The notes beneath the pieces were generated by a model. It was not told the DNA's origin and ran no database searches. It saw nothing but the letters and a program-made list of their open reading frames with translations. Shown here one piece after another: positions 50,246 to 59,092 of a stretch of DNA of 64,000 bases. Position 1 is the first letter of the stretch, and each line of letters opens with the position of its first letter. The stretch is from Haloplanus litoreus. GTDB taxonomy: Archaea; Halobacteriota; Halobacteria; Halobacteriales; Haloferacaceae. The position numbers were made by a program, and so were the translations under genes. The stretch is taken from NCBI RefSeq assembly GCF_042677945.1, contig NZ_JBHUDN010000006.1. One strand, written 5' to 3'.

Positions 50246-50805
50246 ACGCGACCGGTCGTAGACGACGGGTGTGGTTCAAGGCACCGATTTTCGCCGGCCG
50301 GGCCGGGCGGTGTCGGTGGACTCGACGCCGCCCCGAGCGGAGAAAGAGTTATGTGCAATGGTACCGTTTGACGATGTCCGGGAGGAACCACGAGGGCTCA
50401 CCGGACGATCTGAGTCGGTCCATCCCCACGGACGGGCTGACTGAGGTTAGGGGTAAAACTGAACCCTCCGTAACAGGGGGACAAAGTGAACGCCTCGAAG
50501 GAGGACCGCAACGGGCCGGACCCCGTCCACCATGGCGGACGGGCGCGAAGGCCAAGTACCGGATCTCGTGTAAACGAGGTTCGCGAACCTGGGCAACCAG
50601 CACGGCCGCAGGGCCCGTGGAAAACATCTCCCGTTCGGGTCCAAATCGTGGTGCCGCCCGTTTCGAACTCCCACCTCGATAGCGCCCCGCCCGTTCGCCG
50701 TCGGACCTAGGCATCGAGTCGGGACGACGCCGGTGCCCGACACCGCGATCCGAAGCCGAAGCCGAAGCGAGGGCTTATCCCGCTCGTATCCAAAGGGTGG
50801 GCGAA
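50246..50805. other. 560-base region beside tRNA-Leu, no assigned gene
   Basis: No family could be recognised on either strand. Reading frames overlap in several directions and are Arg- and Pro-rich, as in non-coding GC-rich DNA. One plus-strand frame from 50374 has a TATA-like box and is listed separately with low confidence. The location next to a tRNA with a displaced 3' end suggests debris of an integrated element. Confidence 0.5.
50374..50682 (+). CDS. doubtful ORF near tRNA-Leu
   Basis: A 102-codon frame starting MSGRNHEGSPDDLSRSIPTD, 24 bases after a TATA-like AGTTATGTG (50347-50355). The first 40 residues are acidic and haloarchaeal-like, whereas the rest (PQRAGPRPPWRTGAKAKY onward) is basic and low in structure. 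It may be a truncated gene whose first part is intact and whose end is foreign or frameshifted. No homologue recognised. Confidence 0.25.
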   Translation: MSGRNHEGSPDDLSRSIPTDGLTEVRGKTEPSVTGGQSERLEGGPQRAGPRPPWRTGAKAKYRISCKRGSRTWATSTAAGPVENISRSGPNRGAARFELPPR

Positions 50806-51315
50806 ATGTTCGACGACACCGGTCGACGCCGATTTCTCCAGCTTGCCGGGACGGGGACGGCGCTCTCGCTGTCCGGCTGTAGCGCGCTCTCGAATAACGA
50901 CGGCGACGCCGGTGCCGGCGGTGACGGGAGCGGGGGGGAGCCGGCGACGGTCACACTCGGCGTCCAGCCCGACGAGGAGTCGATGGAGGAACTCCAGTCG
51001 GAGATCCAATCCCAGGTCGAGTCGGGCGAACTCGGGCGGATGGAGGCCCAACAGGAGTTCCGGAACCGACAGATCGAGCTCACGAAAGACGCGGTCGGCC
51101 GGTTCCGGAACCGGACGGGCAACGTATCGGTCAGCGTCGACGACACGGTCGGCGAGTTCGGCGTGATGCTCGTCACGGGACGCCCGGCCGCGCTGGTGGA
51201 GACGCTCGGGTTCGAGGAAGTGAACGGCCTGTTCCCCGCCTCGGTGTTCGAGGAGGCGCGGTCACAGGCCAGTGGCGAGACGCCCACGCCGGCGAACGAC
51301 ACGCAGACGGCGTAG
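50806..51315 (+). CDS. Tat-exported lipoprotein
   Basis: A 169-residue protein with a twin-arginine signal and lipobox: DDTGRRRFLQLAGTGTALSL followed by SGC at about residue 24. Haloarchaea export most lipoproteins folded by Tat. A Gly/Asp-rich linker (NNDGDAGAGGDGSGGEPATV) leads to a domain containing GVQPDEESMEELQSEIQSQV and VSVSVDDTVGEFGVMLVTGR. No binding-protein family is recognisable. It ends in a Thr/Pro/Ala tail. ATG at 50806 is preferred to the GTG at 50797; TTATCC at about 50775 may be its TATA box. Confidence 0.72.
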   Translation: MFDDTGRRRFLQLAGTGTALSLSGCSALSNNDGDAGAGGDGSGGEPATVTLGVQPDEESMEELQSEIQSQVESGELGRMEAQQEFRNRQIELTKDAVGRFRNRTGNVSVSVDDTVGEFGVMLVTGRPAALVETLGFEEVNGLFPASVFEEARSQASGETPTPANDTQTA

Positions 51316-51330
51316 CGTCGTCGTGCCGGC

Positions 51331-52650
51331 TCAGGCGCCTTCGTCGCCGACCGCGCCGATGTCCCCGACGACGTTCGCGAGGTCACGCCCCCACGCCAAG
51401 AGCGACTCGTCGGCGCCGAAAGGAGCGACCGCCTGGAGACCGAGGGGCAATCCACCGACTCGACCACAGGGAACCGTCAGCGCCGGCACGCCGGCGTGGG
51501 TCCACGGGAGGTTCATGATCGGATCGCCGGTGTCGTCGATGCCGGACGGAGCGGGTCCGGGGGCGGCCGGGGAGAGCAACAGGTCGACGCCGTGTTCCCG
51601 CATTCGGTCGCCGACCCGCGAGCGGAACGCACGGACCGCCGCGCGAGCGTCGGCCAGTTCGCCGACGCCGACGTCGTGGCTCGCCTCGATCAGGTCGGCC
51701 GTCGGGTCGGCGAACCGGTCACCGTACTCGGCGTAGCGCTCGGCGTGTGAGAGCGCCAACTCGGCCCCCGTCAGGTCGTCGTGTCGGTCGTTCACCGCCT
51801 CGATGTCGTCGAGCATCGCCACCCGCCGAACCTCGTAGCCGGCGTCGGCGAGGGCGTCGACGCCCGCCTCCAGACCCGCGCGTCCCGCGGAACTCGCCTG
51901 ATCGAGGTACGGGCCCTCGACCACGCCGAGAACGGGACGCTCGTCGGCGGTGACTGGCTCCCAGCCGTCACAGAGAACCGACGCGGCCCGCTCCGCGCCG
52001 GCGACGTCCGCAGTGAAGGTGCCCACGTGGTCGACGGTGGACGAGAAGGTGACGACGCCGTCGCGCGGGATTCGGTCGTAGCTGGGCTTGAATCCGACGA
52101 TACCGCAGAACGCCGCGGGACGGATCACCGAGCCGACGGTCTGTGTGCCGAGTGCGAGCGGACACATACCGGCGGCGACGGCGGCCGCCGATCCGCTGGA
52201 AGAGCCACCCGGCGTGTGCCCCAGATCGTGTGGGTTCCGCGTCGGCGCCGGTTCGAAGTAGGCGAACTCGGCCGTGTGGGTCTTACCGACGTGCAGGGCA
52301 CCGGCGTCGAGCAGTCGGCGAACGGCCACCGACTCGCGGCCGGTGATCGCCGCGGGCGGTACCGACGACCCCGCCCGCGTCTGGAAGCCGTCGACGTGGA
52401 AGATGTCCTTCACACCCACGGGAACGCCGTAGAGCGCCGGTCTGGAGGCAGGGTCGTCGTGTCGGGCCGCGAGCGCCTCGGCCTCGCGGCGAAGCCGTGA
52501 TCGACGCGCAGACTCGGGGACGAGTGCCCGAACCTCGCCCTCGGCGGCGTCGATGCGGTCCGTGCAGTGGTCGATCAGCGACACCGGCGAGCGCTCGCCG
52601 GCACGGAGGGCGGCGACTAACGGATCGAGTGCCTGTGGATCGGTAAGCAT
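51331..52650 (-). CDS. amidase-signature family enzyme
   Basis: A 439-residue serine amidase. The catalytic Lys is in LYGVPVGVKDIFHVDGFQTR near residue 75. The Gly/Ser-rich loop HTPGGSSSGSAAAVAAGMCP (cis-Ser) lies near 140, with the nucleophile Ser in ALGTQTVGSVIRPAAFCGIV near 165. GVPALTVPCGRVGGLPLGLQ is the last conserved block. It is not GatA: the context has no gatB/C and the length is shorter. It likely cleaves a small amide, ureido or nitrile-derived compound. TTATCATT 26 bases before the ATG is a likely TATA box. Confidence 0.85.
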   Translation of the reverse strand: MLTDPQALDPLVAALRAGERSPVSLIDHCTDRIDAAEGEVRALVPESARRSRLRREAEALAARHDDPASRPALYGVPVGVKDIFHVDGFQTRAGSSVPPAAITGRESVAVRRLLDAGALHVGKTHTAEFAYFEPAPTRNPHDLGHTPGGSSSGSAAAVAAGMCPLALGTQTVGSVIRPAAFCGIVGFKPSYDRIPRDGVVTFSSTVDHVGTFTADVAGAERAASVLCDGWEPVTADERPVLGVVEGPYLDQASSAGRAGLEAGVDALADAGYEVRRVAMLDDIEAVNDRHDDLTGAELALSHAERYAEYGDRFADPTADLIEASHDVGVGELADARAAVRAFRSRVGDRMREHGVDLLLSPAAPGPAPSGIDDTGDPIMNLPWTHAGVPALTVPCGRVGGLPLGLQAVAPFGADESLLAWGRDLANVVGDIGAVGDEGA

Positions 52651-53027
52651 TGCACCCAGGTCACACGCCGGAATGATAACGCTTCGGTCGGCGGCGATCC
52701 GTCCGACGACGGATCCCCGTGGGATCACTGCGCCGCCGTCGGGATGGGGTCGTGCGACGACTGCGCCCGCGTCGTTGGTGACCGGGGACCCCCATCCGTG
52801 ATTTCGACGACATCACGCACGACGATGTCGAGCGGCAGCAACGCACCGCTCAACGCCATCGTCGCCCTCTCGATGGTCGTGGTCACGAGGTGGTCACCTC
52901 GTTAGCCGGGCCGGTGCGTGAGCAGCGGATACGTCTCGACCAGTGTCGTCCGCTCGACGATGGCGTCGAGGCCGTCGTATCGGACCGGCGACCAGTACCA
53001 TCGGCGTGAGCAAAGCATCAGCCCCGT
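52651..53027. other. 377-base intergenic region with remnants
   Basis: No complete gene. It contains a perfect eight-base inverted repeat, ACGAGGTG-GT-CACCTCGT, at 52885-52902. There is also a minus-strand frame of 38 codons (52902-53018) starting MLCSRRWYWSPVRYDGLDAI, which looks like the C-terminal piece of an unidentified protein. The segment precedes a broken permease, and it appears to be a junk stretch where the N-terminus of that permease should be. Confidence 0.45.
52672..52679 (-). promoter_or_regulatory. TATA-like box of the amidase gene
   Basis: TTATCATT on the minus strand, centred 26 bases before the ATG at 52650. Confidence 0.45.
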
Positions 53028-53896
53028 CAGGTCGCCGCCGACGACGCCGGACTCGTACTCATCGGCCTCCTCGCGGTGACGTTCAGGTTCGTCGTCCCGG
53101 ACGCGTGGTTCGAGGCGGCCCGGGAGCACCTGCGCGCCTCCGAGGGCGTCCGCGACCCGTCCTGTGGGATGGAAGTGGACCCGAACGACGACGGCACCGT
53201 CGAACTGGAGACGGAGAGCGGGACCGAATACTTCCGCTCGGAGTCGTGCAAGACGGCCTACGCCGAATCCCAGCGACAGTCGGACGCGACCGTCTGTTGA
53301 CCCGCGACGGCTGGCGTCTCGCCTCGAAGAACGCCCTCGGCGAGTGGGGACTGTTGTGGAAAGACATCGTCGCGGGCTTCCTGATCGCGGGCCTGATCGG
53401 CGCCGCCGTCCCTCGGGCGTGGTGGACGACCCTGTTCGGCGTCGGTGCCGAGGGGACGCTCACGTGGGTCGTCGCGAGCGCCGTCGTCGGCGTCATCGTC
53501 GCCGTCGTGACCTTCGTCTGTTCGGTGGGGAACGTCCCCTTCGCCGTCATCCTCTGGTCGAACGGCATCGCTTTCGGCGGCGTCATGAGCGTCATCTTCG
53601 CGGACCTGATCGTCCCGACCATCACGGACGCCGACCGTCGGTACTACGGTCTCCGGATGGCCGCCGTGCTGTTCGTGAGCATCTTCCTGACTGCCGTCGT
53701 CTCGGGGGTCGCCATCCACTCCCTGTGGGCCGCCCTCGACCTGATCCCGCCGGCTGACGAGGTGGGGGGAACCGCCCCCGGCGGCTACACGACCTACCTC
53801 AACGCCGCGTTCACCCTGCTCTTCCTCGGACAGGTGTACGTCGGGCAGGTGAGCGAGGCGAGCGAGGAGGCAGACGTGGCGGAGCCACACGCCTGA
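53028..53896 (+). pseudogene. YraQ-type permease with YHS domain, N-terminus missing and frame interrupted
   Basis: The first recognisable part, DDAGLVLIGLLAVTFRFVVP from 53040, matches the end of the N-terminal membrane half of DUF318/YraQ permeases, but the preceding about 130 residues are absent. Then comes a YHS/TRASH metal-binding domain, RDPSCGMEVDPNDDGTVELE with FRSESCKTAYAES, ending at a TGA at 53298-53300. The second membrane half continues in another frame, GEWGLLWKDIVAGFLIAGLI to the stop at 53894-53896. A TTG at 53297 overlaps that TGA and could restart translation. It was probably an exporter of metalloids or metal ions. Confidence 0.7.
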
Positions 53897-53912
53897 AGTC
53901 ACCCGACCCGAG

Positions 53913-54200
53913 TCAGCGGTTGCGGCCGACGGGGAACTTCACGCGGTCGGGGGAGTCGTTGAACCGGTCACGGGTCGTCCGGTACAGCACGTTTCGCGTC
54001 CGTGTTCCGCGACGCGGGTGACCGAGATAGCGAGGGCGGAGTTCGACCCACGACGCACGCTGGACCACGCTGATCGTGGGTCGGTCGTTCACGTCGAGCG
54101 AGACTGCACCTCTGGCGCGCTCGGCTGTCCGGTGGGGTCCTGTTCGCGGTTGCCGGCCTCCGACTGCCCGGTTGGCGCCGGTCTCGTGGCTGACGGTCAC
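53913..54200 (-). pseudogene. MscS-like C-terminal fragment
   Basis: The last about 60 codons, VVQRASWVELRPRYLGHPRR then RTRNVLYRTTRDRFND and DRVKFPVGRNR, have the pattern of the C-terminal domain of haloarchaeal MscS channels (compare VVLSGRCWIDPRKHGYGAVR in the intact MscS at 62995). The earlier part of the frame (GGRQPRTGPHRTAERARG) is not protein-like and no channel core is present. The open frame begins on a GTG overlapping the MFS stop, which is probably chance. Alternatively this is a short independent peptide. Confidence 0.45.
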
Positions 54201-55506
54201 CGCCCGACAGTTGGCGTTTCACGCCGGTGGAGCCGGACGGCCGCGAGCGTCGCGACGAGGCCCGCCACCGCCGCGACGCCGAAGGCGATGCGGTAGCCCA
54301 CGACGGTGTACACGCGGGCGCCGTTGAGCACCTCTCCCGTCCAGTAGGCGTCGAGGACGCCGCCCAGAACGGCGGGAAGGACCGCCGCACCGAGATAGCC
54401 GAAGCCGTTGACGACGCCGGTGACGGTACCCGCAACCGCGGGGGCGTGACGCTCCTTTCCGACGGTGAAGACGAGGGCGACGCCGCCGTTGGCGAGGAGC
54501 GCGAAGAAGAAGACGGGCGCGACGACGGCGAGCGGGGGGACGAGGACGAGGGCGGCGTAAGCGAGGGTGAACAGCACCGCCGCGGCGACGACGAGTTCCG
54601 TCCGGCGGCCGAGCCGGTCCGAGAGCGCGCCGAGCAGCGGCGACCCGAGGACGAATCCCACGTTGCCGACGAGAACGAACGTCGAGGCCCGGGCGAGCGA
54701 GATACCGTAGGTGTCGACGAGGAACGGCACACCCCAGAGGCCGAGGACGGTGAAGTTCACCCCGAGCACGCAGAAGAGAATGGCGCCCATCAGCCACGTC
54801 TCGCGCTCCGCGACGACGGTCCGGACGTTGGCGACCACCTCGGCGAGCGAGGCCGCATCGGCGTCGCCGCCNNNNNNNNNNNNNNNNNNNNNNNNNNNNN
54901 NNNGTCGCCGGCCGTCTCTAGCCCTGCCCGAGCCGGCGTGTCGCGGACGAACGCCGCGATGGCGAGGGTGAGTAGGCCCGTCGTGGCGGCCGCCGCGAGC
55001 ATCGCAGTCCGCCAGCCGACGGCGGCCGTGGCCATCGCCAACGGCGTCGTCGCGAGGATACCACCGAGGCCCGCAGCGGCGACGGTGTATCCGGTCATGG
55101 TCGCGTACTGGTCGCCCCGAAACCAGACGGCACAGAAGCGGAGCGTGCCGATGTAGAGGACGCTCCCGCCGAGGCCGACGACCGCCCGGGCGAGGAAGGC
55201 CGCCGGTAGCGACTCGCTCAGCGCGAACCAACCGACGCCGACGGTCAGCAGACCGAGTCCGGCGGCACCGACCCACCGCGGTCCGTAGCGGTCGACGATC
55301 AGCCCCGCCGGGAGCTGGAGCGGCGCGTAGACGTAAAAGAAGGACGCGTGGAGCAGGCCCAACTGGGACCCGGTTGCGTCGAAGGTACGTGCAAGCGAGT
55401 CCGCGAGAACCGCCGTCGCGGTCCGATGAAAGTTGACGAACAGGAAGCCGGTCGCGAGGAGGGTCCACAGGGCGGCGCGTCGCCGTCGAGTCGAGCGGGG
55501 GGGCAC
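54197..55506 (-). CDS. MFS transporter
   Basis: About 435 residues with twelve membrane helices. The first half starts RRRRAALWTLLATGFLFVNF and has the MFS loop AGLIVDRYGPRWVGAAGLGL near residue 80. The second half has GSPLLGALSDRLGRRTELVV, the matching loop, near 280. The sugar- or drug-like substrate is unknown. The 32-N gap lies in the central cytoplasmic loop and changes the frame. I chose the GTG at 55506 because TATTTTA (plus 55530-55536) is 27 bases upstream; an ATG at 55584 is further up but the residues between are not typical. Confidence 0.82.
54872..54903. other. assembly gap (32 N) inside the MFS gene
   Basis: The frame differs on the two sides although both are MFS halves; the gap lies in the central loop. 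Length is not exact. Confidence 0.95.
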
Positions 55507-55529
55507 GCCTCTCCCTCGCGGAGTGACGG

Positions 55530-55536
55530 TAAAATA
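55530..55536 (-). promoter_or_regulatory. TATA-like box of the MFS gene
   Basis: TATTTTA on the minus strand, centred 27 bases before the GTG at 55506. Confidence 0.5.
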
Positions 55537-55618
55537 GCGACCGGTTCGTCGCGGCGTGGTGCAGCATTCGGGGCCGCACCTCACCGCGCGGGCGACGGGC
55601 GGCGACGGGCGGGACCGA

Positions 55619-57889
55619 TCAGTGGAACGTCCGGCTGGATTCCGTCTCGGTGGCCACGTCGCCCTCGTCGGTCGTGAACCGCTGTTCGATCTCGCGGTAG
55701 CGCTCGCGCACGTCGTCGGTGACGCTCGCGGTCACCTCGTCGAGGGCCTGTTCGAAGTGGTCCATCGTGACCCGGACGTTGCCCACGGATTCGCCGATTT
55801 CCTCGGGCGAGACGCTGTTGATGAACTCCCGAGAGGCAGCCATCGAGGCTTCGCGGCAGACGGCCTCGATGTCGGCGCCGACGTAGTTCTCGGTGCGCCG
55901 AGCGAGGCGGTCGAGGTCGACGTCGTCGGCCAGCGGCTTGTTTCGGGTGTGAACCTCGAAGATGGCGCGGCGCGCCTCTTCGTCGGGGACGGGCACGTGG
56001 ATGTGACGGTCCAGTCGACCGGGGCGCAACAGCGCCGAGTCGATGAGGTCCGGCCGGTTCGAGGTGGCAATCACCACGACGTCCTCCAGCGTTTCGAGGC
56101 CGTCGAGCTCCGTGAGGAGCTGCGAGACGACCCGCTCGGAGACGCCGGAGTCGCCGGTGTTGCGGCCGCGCTCGGTCGCGATGGCGTCGATTTCGTCGAA
56201 GAAGATGACGGTCGGGGCGTTCTCGCGAGCCTTGCTGAAGATCTCACGGACGCCCTTCTCGCTCTCCCCGACGTACTTATCGAGCAGTTCCGGCCCCTTC
56301 ACCGAGATGAAGTTGGACTCGGCCTCGTTGGCGACCGCCTTCGCGAGCAGGGTCTTCCCGGTGCCGGGCGGGCCGTACATGAGCACGCCCTTCGCGGACT
56401 GCATGTCCATGGCCTCGAACACCTCGGGGTAGTCGAGGGGCCACTGGATCGTCTCACGGAGGCGTTCCTTGGTGTCTTCGAGGCCGCCCACGTCGTTCCA
56501 GGTGACGTCGGGGACCTCGACGAACACCTCGCGGAGCGCCGACGGCTCGATGCCTTTCAGCGCCTCGCGGAAGTCGTCCTCGTCGACCTCCAGGGATTCG
56601 AGGATCTCGGCGTCGATCTCCTCCGCTTCGAGGTCGATGTCCGGGCGGATGCGCCGAAGCGCGTTCATCGCGGCCTCCTTGGCGAGGCTCTCGAGGTCGG
56701 CGCCGACGTAGCCGTGGGTCGAGTCGGCGAACTCGTCGACGTCGACGTCCTCGGCCAGCGGCATGTTGCGGGTGTGGACCTGCAGGATCTCCCGGCGGCC
56801 GTCGCGGTCGGGGACGCCGATCTCGATCTCGCGGTCGAACCGGCCGCCCCGCCGGAGGGCGGGATCGATGGCGTCGACGCGGTTGGTCGCGCCGATCACG
56901 ACGACCTCGCCGCGCTCTTCCAGGCCGTCCATCAGGGAGAGGAGTTGGGCGACCACGCGCCGTTCCACGTCGCCGCCGGCCTCGCCGCGTTCGGGCGCGA
57001 TGGAGTCGATCTCGTCGATGAAGACGATGGCGGGCGCGTTCTCCTCGGCCTCCTCGAACACCTCGCGGAGTTGCTCCTCGCTCTCGCCGTAGTACTTCGA
57101 CATGATCTCCGGCCCGCTGATGTCGTGGAAGGAGGCGTCGATCTCGTTGGCGACGGCCTTGGCGATCAGCGTCTTGCCGGTCCCCGGCGGACCGTGCAGG
57201 AGCACGCCTTTCGGCGGATCGATGCCGAGCCGCCGGAACAGTTCGGGGTGGCGCATCGGCAGTTCGATCATCTCGCGAACCTGTTCGAGTTCGCGGTCCA
57301 GACCGCCGATGTCCTCGTAGGTCACGTCCGGCGTCTCGGGACTCGCGTCCGCAGCCTCGGTCTCCCGGATCTGTTCGGCGGGCTGTTCGCTGATCTGCAC
57401 CTCGGTGGAGTCGGTGACGACGACCGTCCCCGAGGGATCGGTGTCGGCCACCTTCAGCGGCAGGGCCTTGTTCCCGCGGCCGCCCATGAACCCGAAGCCG
57501 AAGGGGACCCGGAGGGTCTGTCCTTTCGTGATCGGCTTGTCGGTGAGCTTATCGCGGAGGTAGGGGCCGATGTCGCCGCGGATCCCGATCTGCTGGGGGA
57601 GCGCGACGGTCACACGCTCGGCCTGTTTCACCTCGGCTTTCTCGACTTCGACGCGGTCGTCGATGCCGACGTTGGCCTGCTGGCGGAGCTGTCCGTCGAT
57701 ACGGACGACGCCCGTGCCCTGATCCTCGGGAAGACCGGGCCAGACGCGCGCGATGGCGGTGCCTTCCTTCCCCTCGATACGGATGTAGTCGCCGACTTCG
57801 AGACCCATCTCCGCCGCGGCCGCGCGGTCGATGGCGGCGAGTCCCCGGCCGGCGTCTTTCTGTTTCAGTGGTTTGACGACGAGTTTCAT
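55619..57889 (-). CDS. cdc48: CDC48/VAT-type AAA+ ATPase
   Basis: A 756-residue double-ring unfoldase. The N-domain (about residues 1-185) begins MKLVVKPLKQKDAGRGLAAI with the double-psi barrel. D1 has Walker A GVLLHGPPGTGKTLIAKAVA near 230 and Walker B AIVFIDEIDSIAPERGEAGG near 290. D2 has GVLMYGPPGTGKTLLAKAVA near 505 and VIFFDEIDAIATERGRNTGD. The pore loops and arginine-finger regions (LRRGGRFDREIEIGVPDRDG) are intact. It extracts and unfolds proteins for the proteasome. It starts with ATG overlapping the small gene upstream. No intein is present. Confidence 0.96.
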   Translation of the reverse strand: MKLVVKPLKQKDAGRGLAAIDRAAAAEMGLEVGDYIRIEGKEGTAIARVWPGLPEDQGTGVVRIDGQLRQQANVGIDDRVEVEKAEVKQAERVTVALPQQIGIRGDIGPYLRDKLTDKPITKGQTLRVPFGFGFMGGRGNKALPLKVADTDPSGTVVVTDSTEVQISEQPAEQIRETEAADASPETPDVTYEDIGGLDRELEQVREMIELPMRHPELFRRLGIDPPKGVLLHGPPGTGKTLIAKAVANEIDASFHDISGPEIMSKYYGESEEQLREVFEEAEENAPAIVFIDEIDSIAPERGEAGGDVERRVVAQLLSLMDGLEERGEVVVIGATNRVDAIDPALRRGGRFDREIEIGVPDRDGRREILQVHTRNMPLAEDVDVDEFADSTHGYVGADLESLAKEAAMNALRRIRPDIDLEAEEIDAEILESLEVDEDDFREALKGIEPSALREVFVEVPDVTWNDVGGLEDTKERLRETIQWPLDYPEVFEAMDMQSAKGVLMYGPPGTGKTLLAKAVANEAESNFISVKGPELLDKYVGESEKGVREIFSKARENAPTVIFFDEIDAIATERGRNTGDSGVSERVVSQLLTELDGLETLEDVVVIATSNRPDLIDSALLRPGRLDRHIHVPVPDEEARRAIFEVHTRNKPLADDVDLDRLARRTENYVGADIEAVCREASMAASREFINSVSPEEIGESVGNVRVTMDHFEQALDEVTASVTDDVRERYREIEQRFTTDEGDVATETESSRTFH

Positions 57890-58125
57890 AGTTCGCCCCT
57901 CACGACGAGTACGCCGTTGTTCGTGTCAACACTTTCGACCGAACCGGGCACGTCGAACTCCAGTTCGGTCCGTCCGTCGACCAGAACGATAGCCGTCCCG
58001 TCGACGACGTCGGTGGTCAGGCGGTCGTCCGCGACGCCGACGTCGGCGGCGACGACCCACCCGTCCTCGTAGTCGTACCGGCGAACGAACCGCTCGTCCT
58101 CACCGGCGAATTGCTGGTTCTCCAT
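57886..58125 (-). CDS. small CDC48 partner-like protein (Hsp20-like fold, DUF7127-like)
   Basis: A 79-residue protein: RFVRRYDYEDGWVVAADVGV, then VDGTAIVLVDGRTELEFDVP and VESVDTNNGVLVVRGEL. The strand succession with a final G-V-L-x-V-x-G-x-L is that of small alpha-crystallin/CS-type domains. The gene sits immediately before cdc48, its stop overlapping the cdc48 ATG, so it is probably cotranslated. An adaptor for the ATPase is the simplest idea. GATTTAAGTAC lies about 40 bases upstream (minus) as a likely TATA box. I recall this arrangement in haloarchaea, with the name DUF7127. Confidence 0.7.
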   Translation of the reverse strand: MENQQFAGEDERFVRRYDYEDGWVVAADVGVADDRLTTDVVDGTAIVLVDGRTELEFDVPGSVESVDTNNGVLVVRGEL

Positions 58126-58253
58126 GATGATTCCTAACCCCAAGTTAGGTATCTAAGTACTTAAATCTTCCTCCGCCGAACCGCACGACGGTAGCGGGAA
58201 CTCCGAGAGTCGGTGAAATTGCGGTTCACACGTATTTGGGGTCGCGGGCGGGG

Positions 58254-58259
58254 TTTATG
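58254..58259 (+). promoter_or_regulatory. TATA-like box of the alpha/beta hydrolase gene
   Basis: TTTATG centred 27 bases before the ATG at 58283. Confidence 0.5.
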
Positions 58260-58282
58260 CCCCTGCCCGCGCTACCGTCTGT

Positions 58283-59068
58283 ATGGAGACGGTTACACAC
58301 CACGGTCGGGAGACTGCCTACCGACGACACGACCGGGGCGGGGACGGGGAGCCGATCCTGTTCGTCCACGGGAGCGGCGGTTCACACCGGGTCTGGAAGT
58401 CACAGGCCCGTCTGGCCGACGACCGGCCCGTGATCGCGCTGGATTTGAGCGGGCACGGGGAGAGCGAGGATATCGACGCCGCACCGGGGTACGAGACACT
58501 GTCGGCTTACGTCGACGACGTGCTGGCCGTTGCCGCGGCGACGGACGCCCACGTCCTCTGTGGGAACTCACTCGGCGGTGCCATCCTCTTGACGCTCGTC
58601 CTCGACCGGGACCCCGACGTCGACCTCTCCGGGCTAGTTCTCTCGGGGACGGGCGCCAAACTCGCCGTTCTCGACGATCTCCTGCGGTGGCTACGGACGG
58701 ACTTCGAGCGGGCGACCGAGTTCCTCCACGGGCCGGATCGGCTCTTTCACGACCCGGACGAACAGCTGCTCGCGGTGTCCCGAGAGGCCCTGGCGGTGGC
58801 GGGACAGGAAGTGACCTACCGCGACTTCCGGACCTGTCACGAGTTCGACGTGCGCGGGGACCTCGACGCGGTGGGAGTACCGACGCTGGCCGTCGTCGGG
58901 GAACACGACGCGCTCACGCCACCCTGGTACCACGAGTCGCTGGCGGAGGGGATTCCGGGTGCCGAGTGGACGACGATCCCGGACGCGGCCCATCTCGCCA
59001 TGCTGGAACGCCCCGAGGCGTACAACGACGCCGTGTCGGCGTTCTTGGAGCGAATCGCCACACATTAG
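58283..59068 (+). CDS. alpha/beta-fold hydrolase
   Basis: A 261-residue protein. The oxyanion-hole region is EPILFVHGSGGSHRVWKSQA near residue 22. The nucleophile elbow HVLCGNSLGGAILLTLVL has Ser in G-N-S-L-G near 96, the acidic residue is in VVGEHDALTPPWYHESL near 212 and the catalytic His in IPDAAHLAMLERPEAYN near 238. Substrates of this group are typically esters, lactones or C-C bonds; which one cannot be told. A TATA-like box 27 bases upstream supports the start. A small membrane protein follows 24 bases on. Confidence 0.85.
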   Translation: METVTHHGRETAYRRHDRGGDGEPILFVHGSGGSHRVWKSQARLADDRPVIALDLSGHGESEDIDAAPGYETLSAYVDDVLAVAAATDAHVLCGNSLGGAILLTLVLDRDPDVDLSGLVLSGTGAKLAVLDDLLRWLRTDFERATEFLHGPDRLFHDPDEQLLAVSREALAVAGQEVTYRDFRTCHEFDVRGDLDAVGVPTLAVVGEHDALTPPWYHESLAEGIPGAEWTTIPDAAHLAMLERPEAYNDAVSAFLERIATH

Positions 59069-59092
59069 CGCGCCGGCCACGAACTCGCGGCC

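Noticed and set aside
50349..50714. Minus-strand ORFs beside tRNA-Leu
   Set aside because: Basic, low-complexity translations with no promoter; they appear to be GC-driven open frames.
53258..53902. Long minus-strand ORF opposite the permease
   Set aside because: His/Asp/Arg-rich antisense shadow of a membrane protein gene; the plus strand has clear permease helices.
55556..58072. 838-codon plus-strand ORF opposite cdc48
   Set aside because: Mirror frame of an acidic GC-rich gene; the minus strand carries unmistakable AAA+ motifs.
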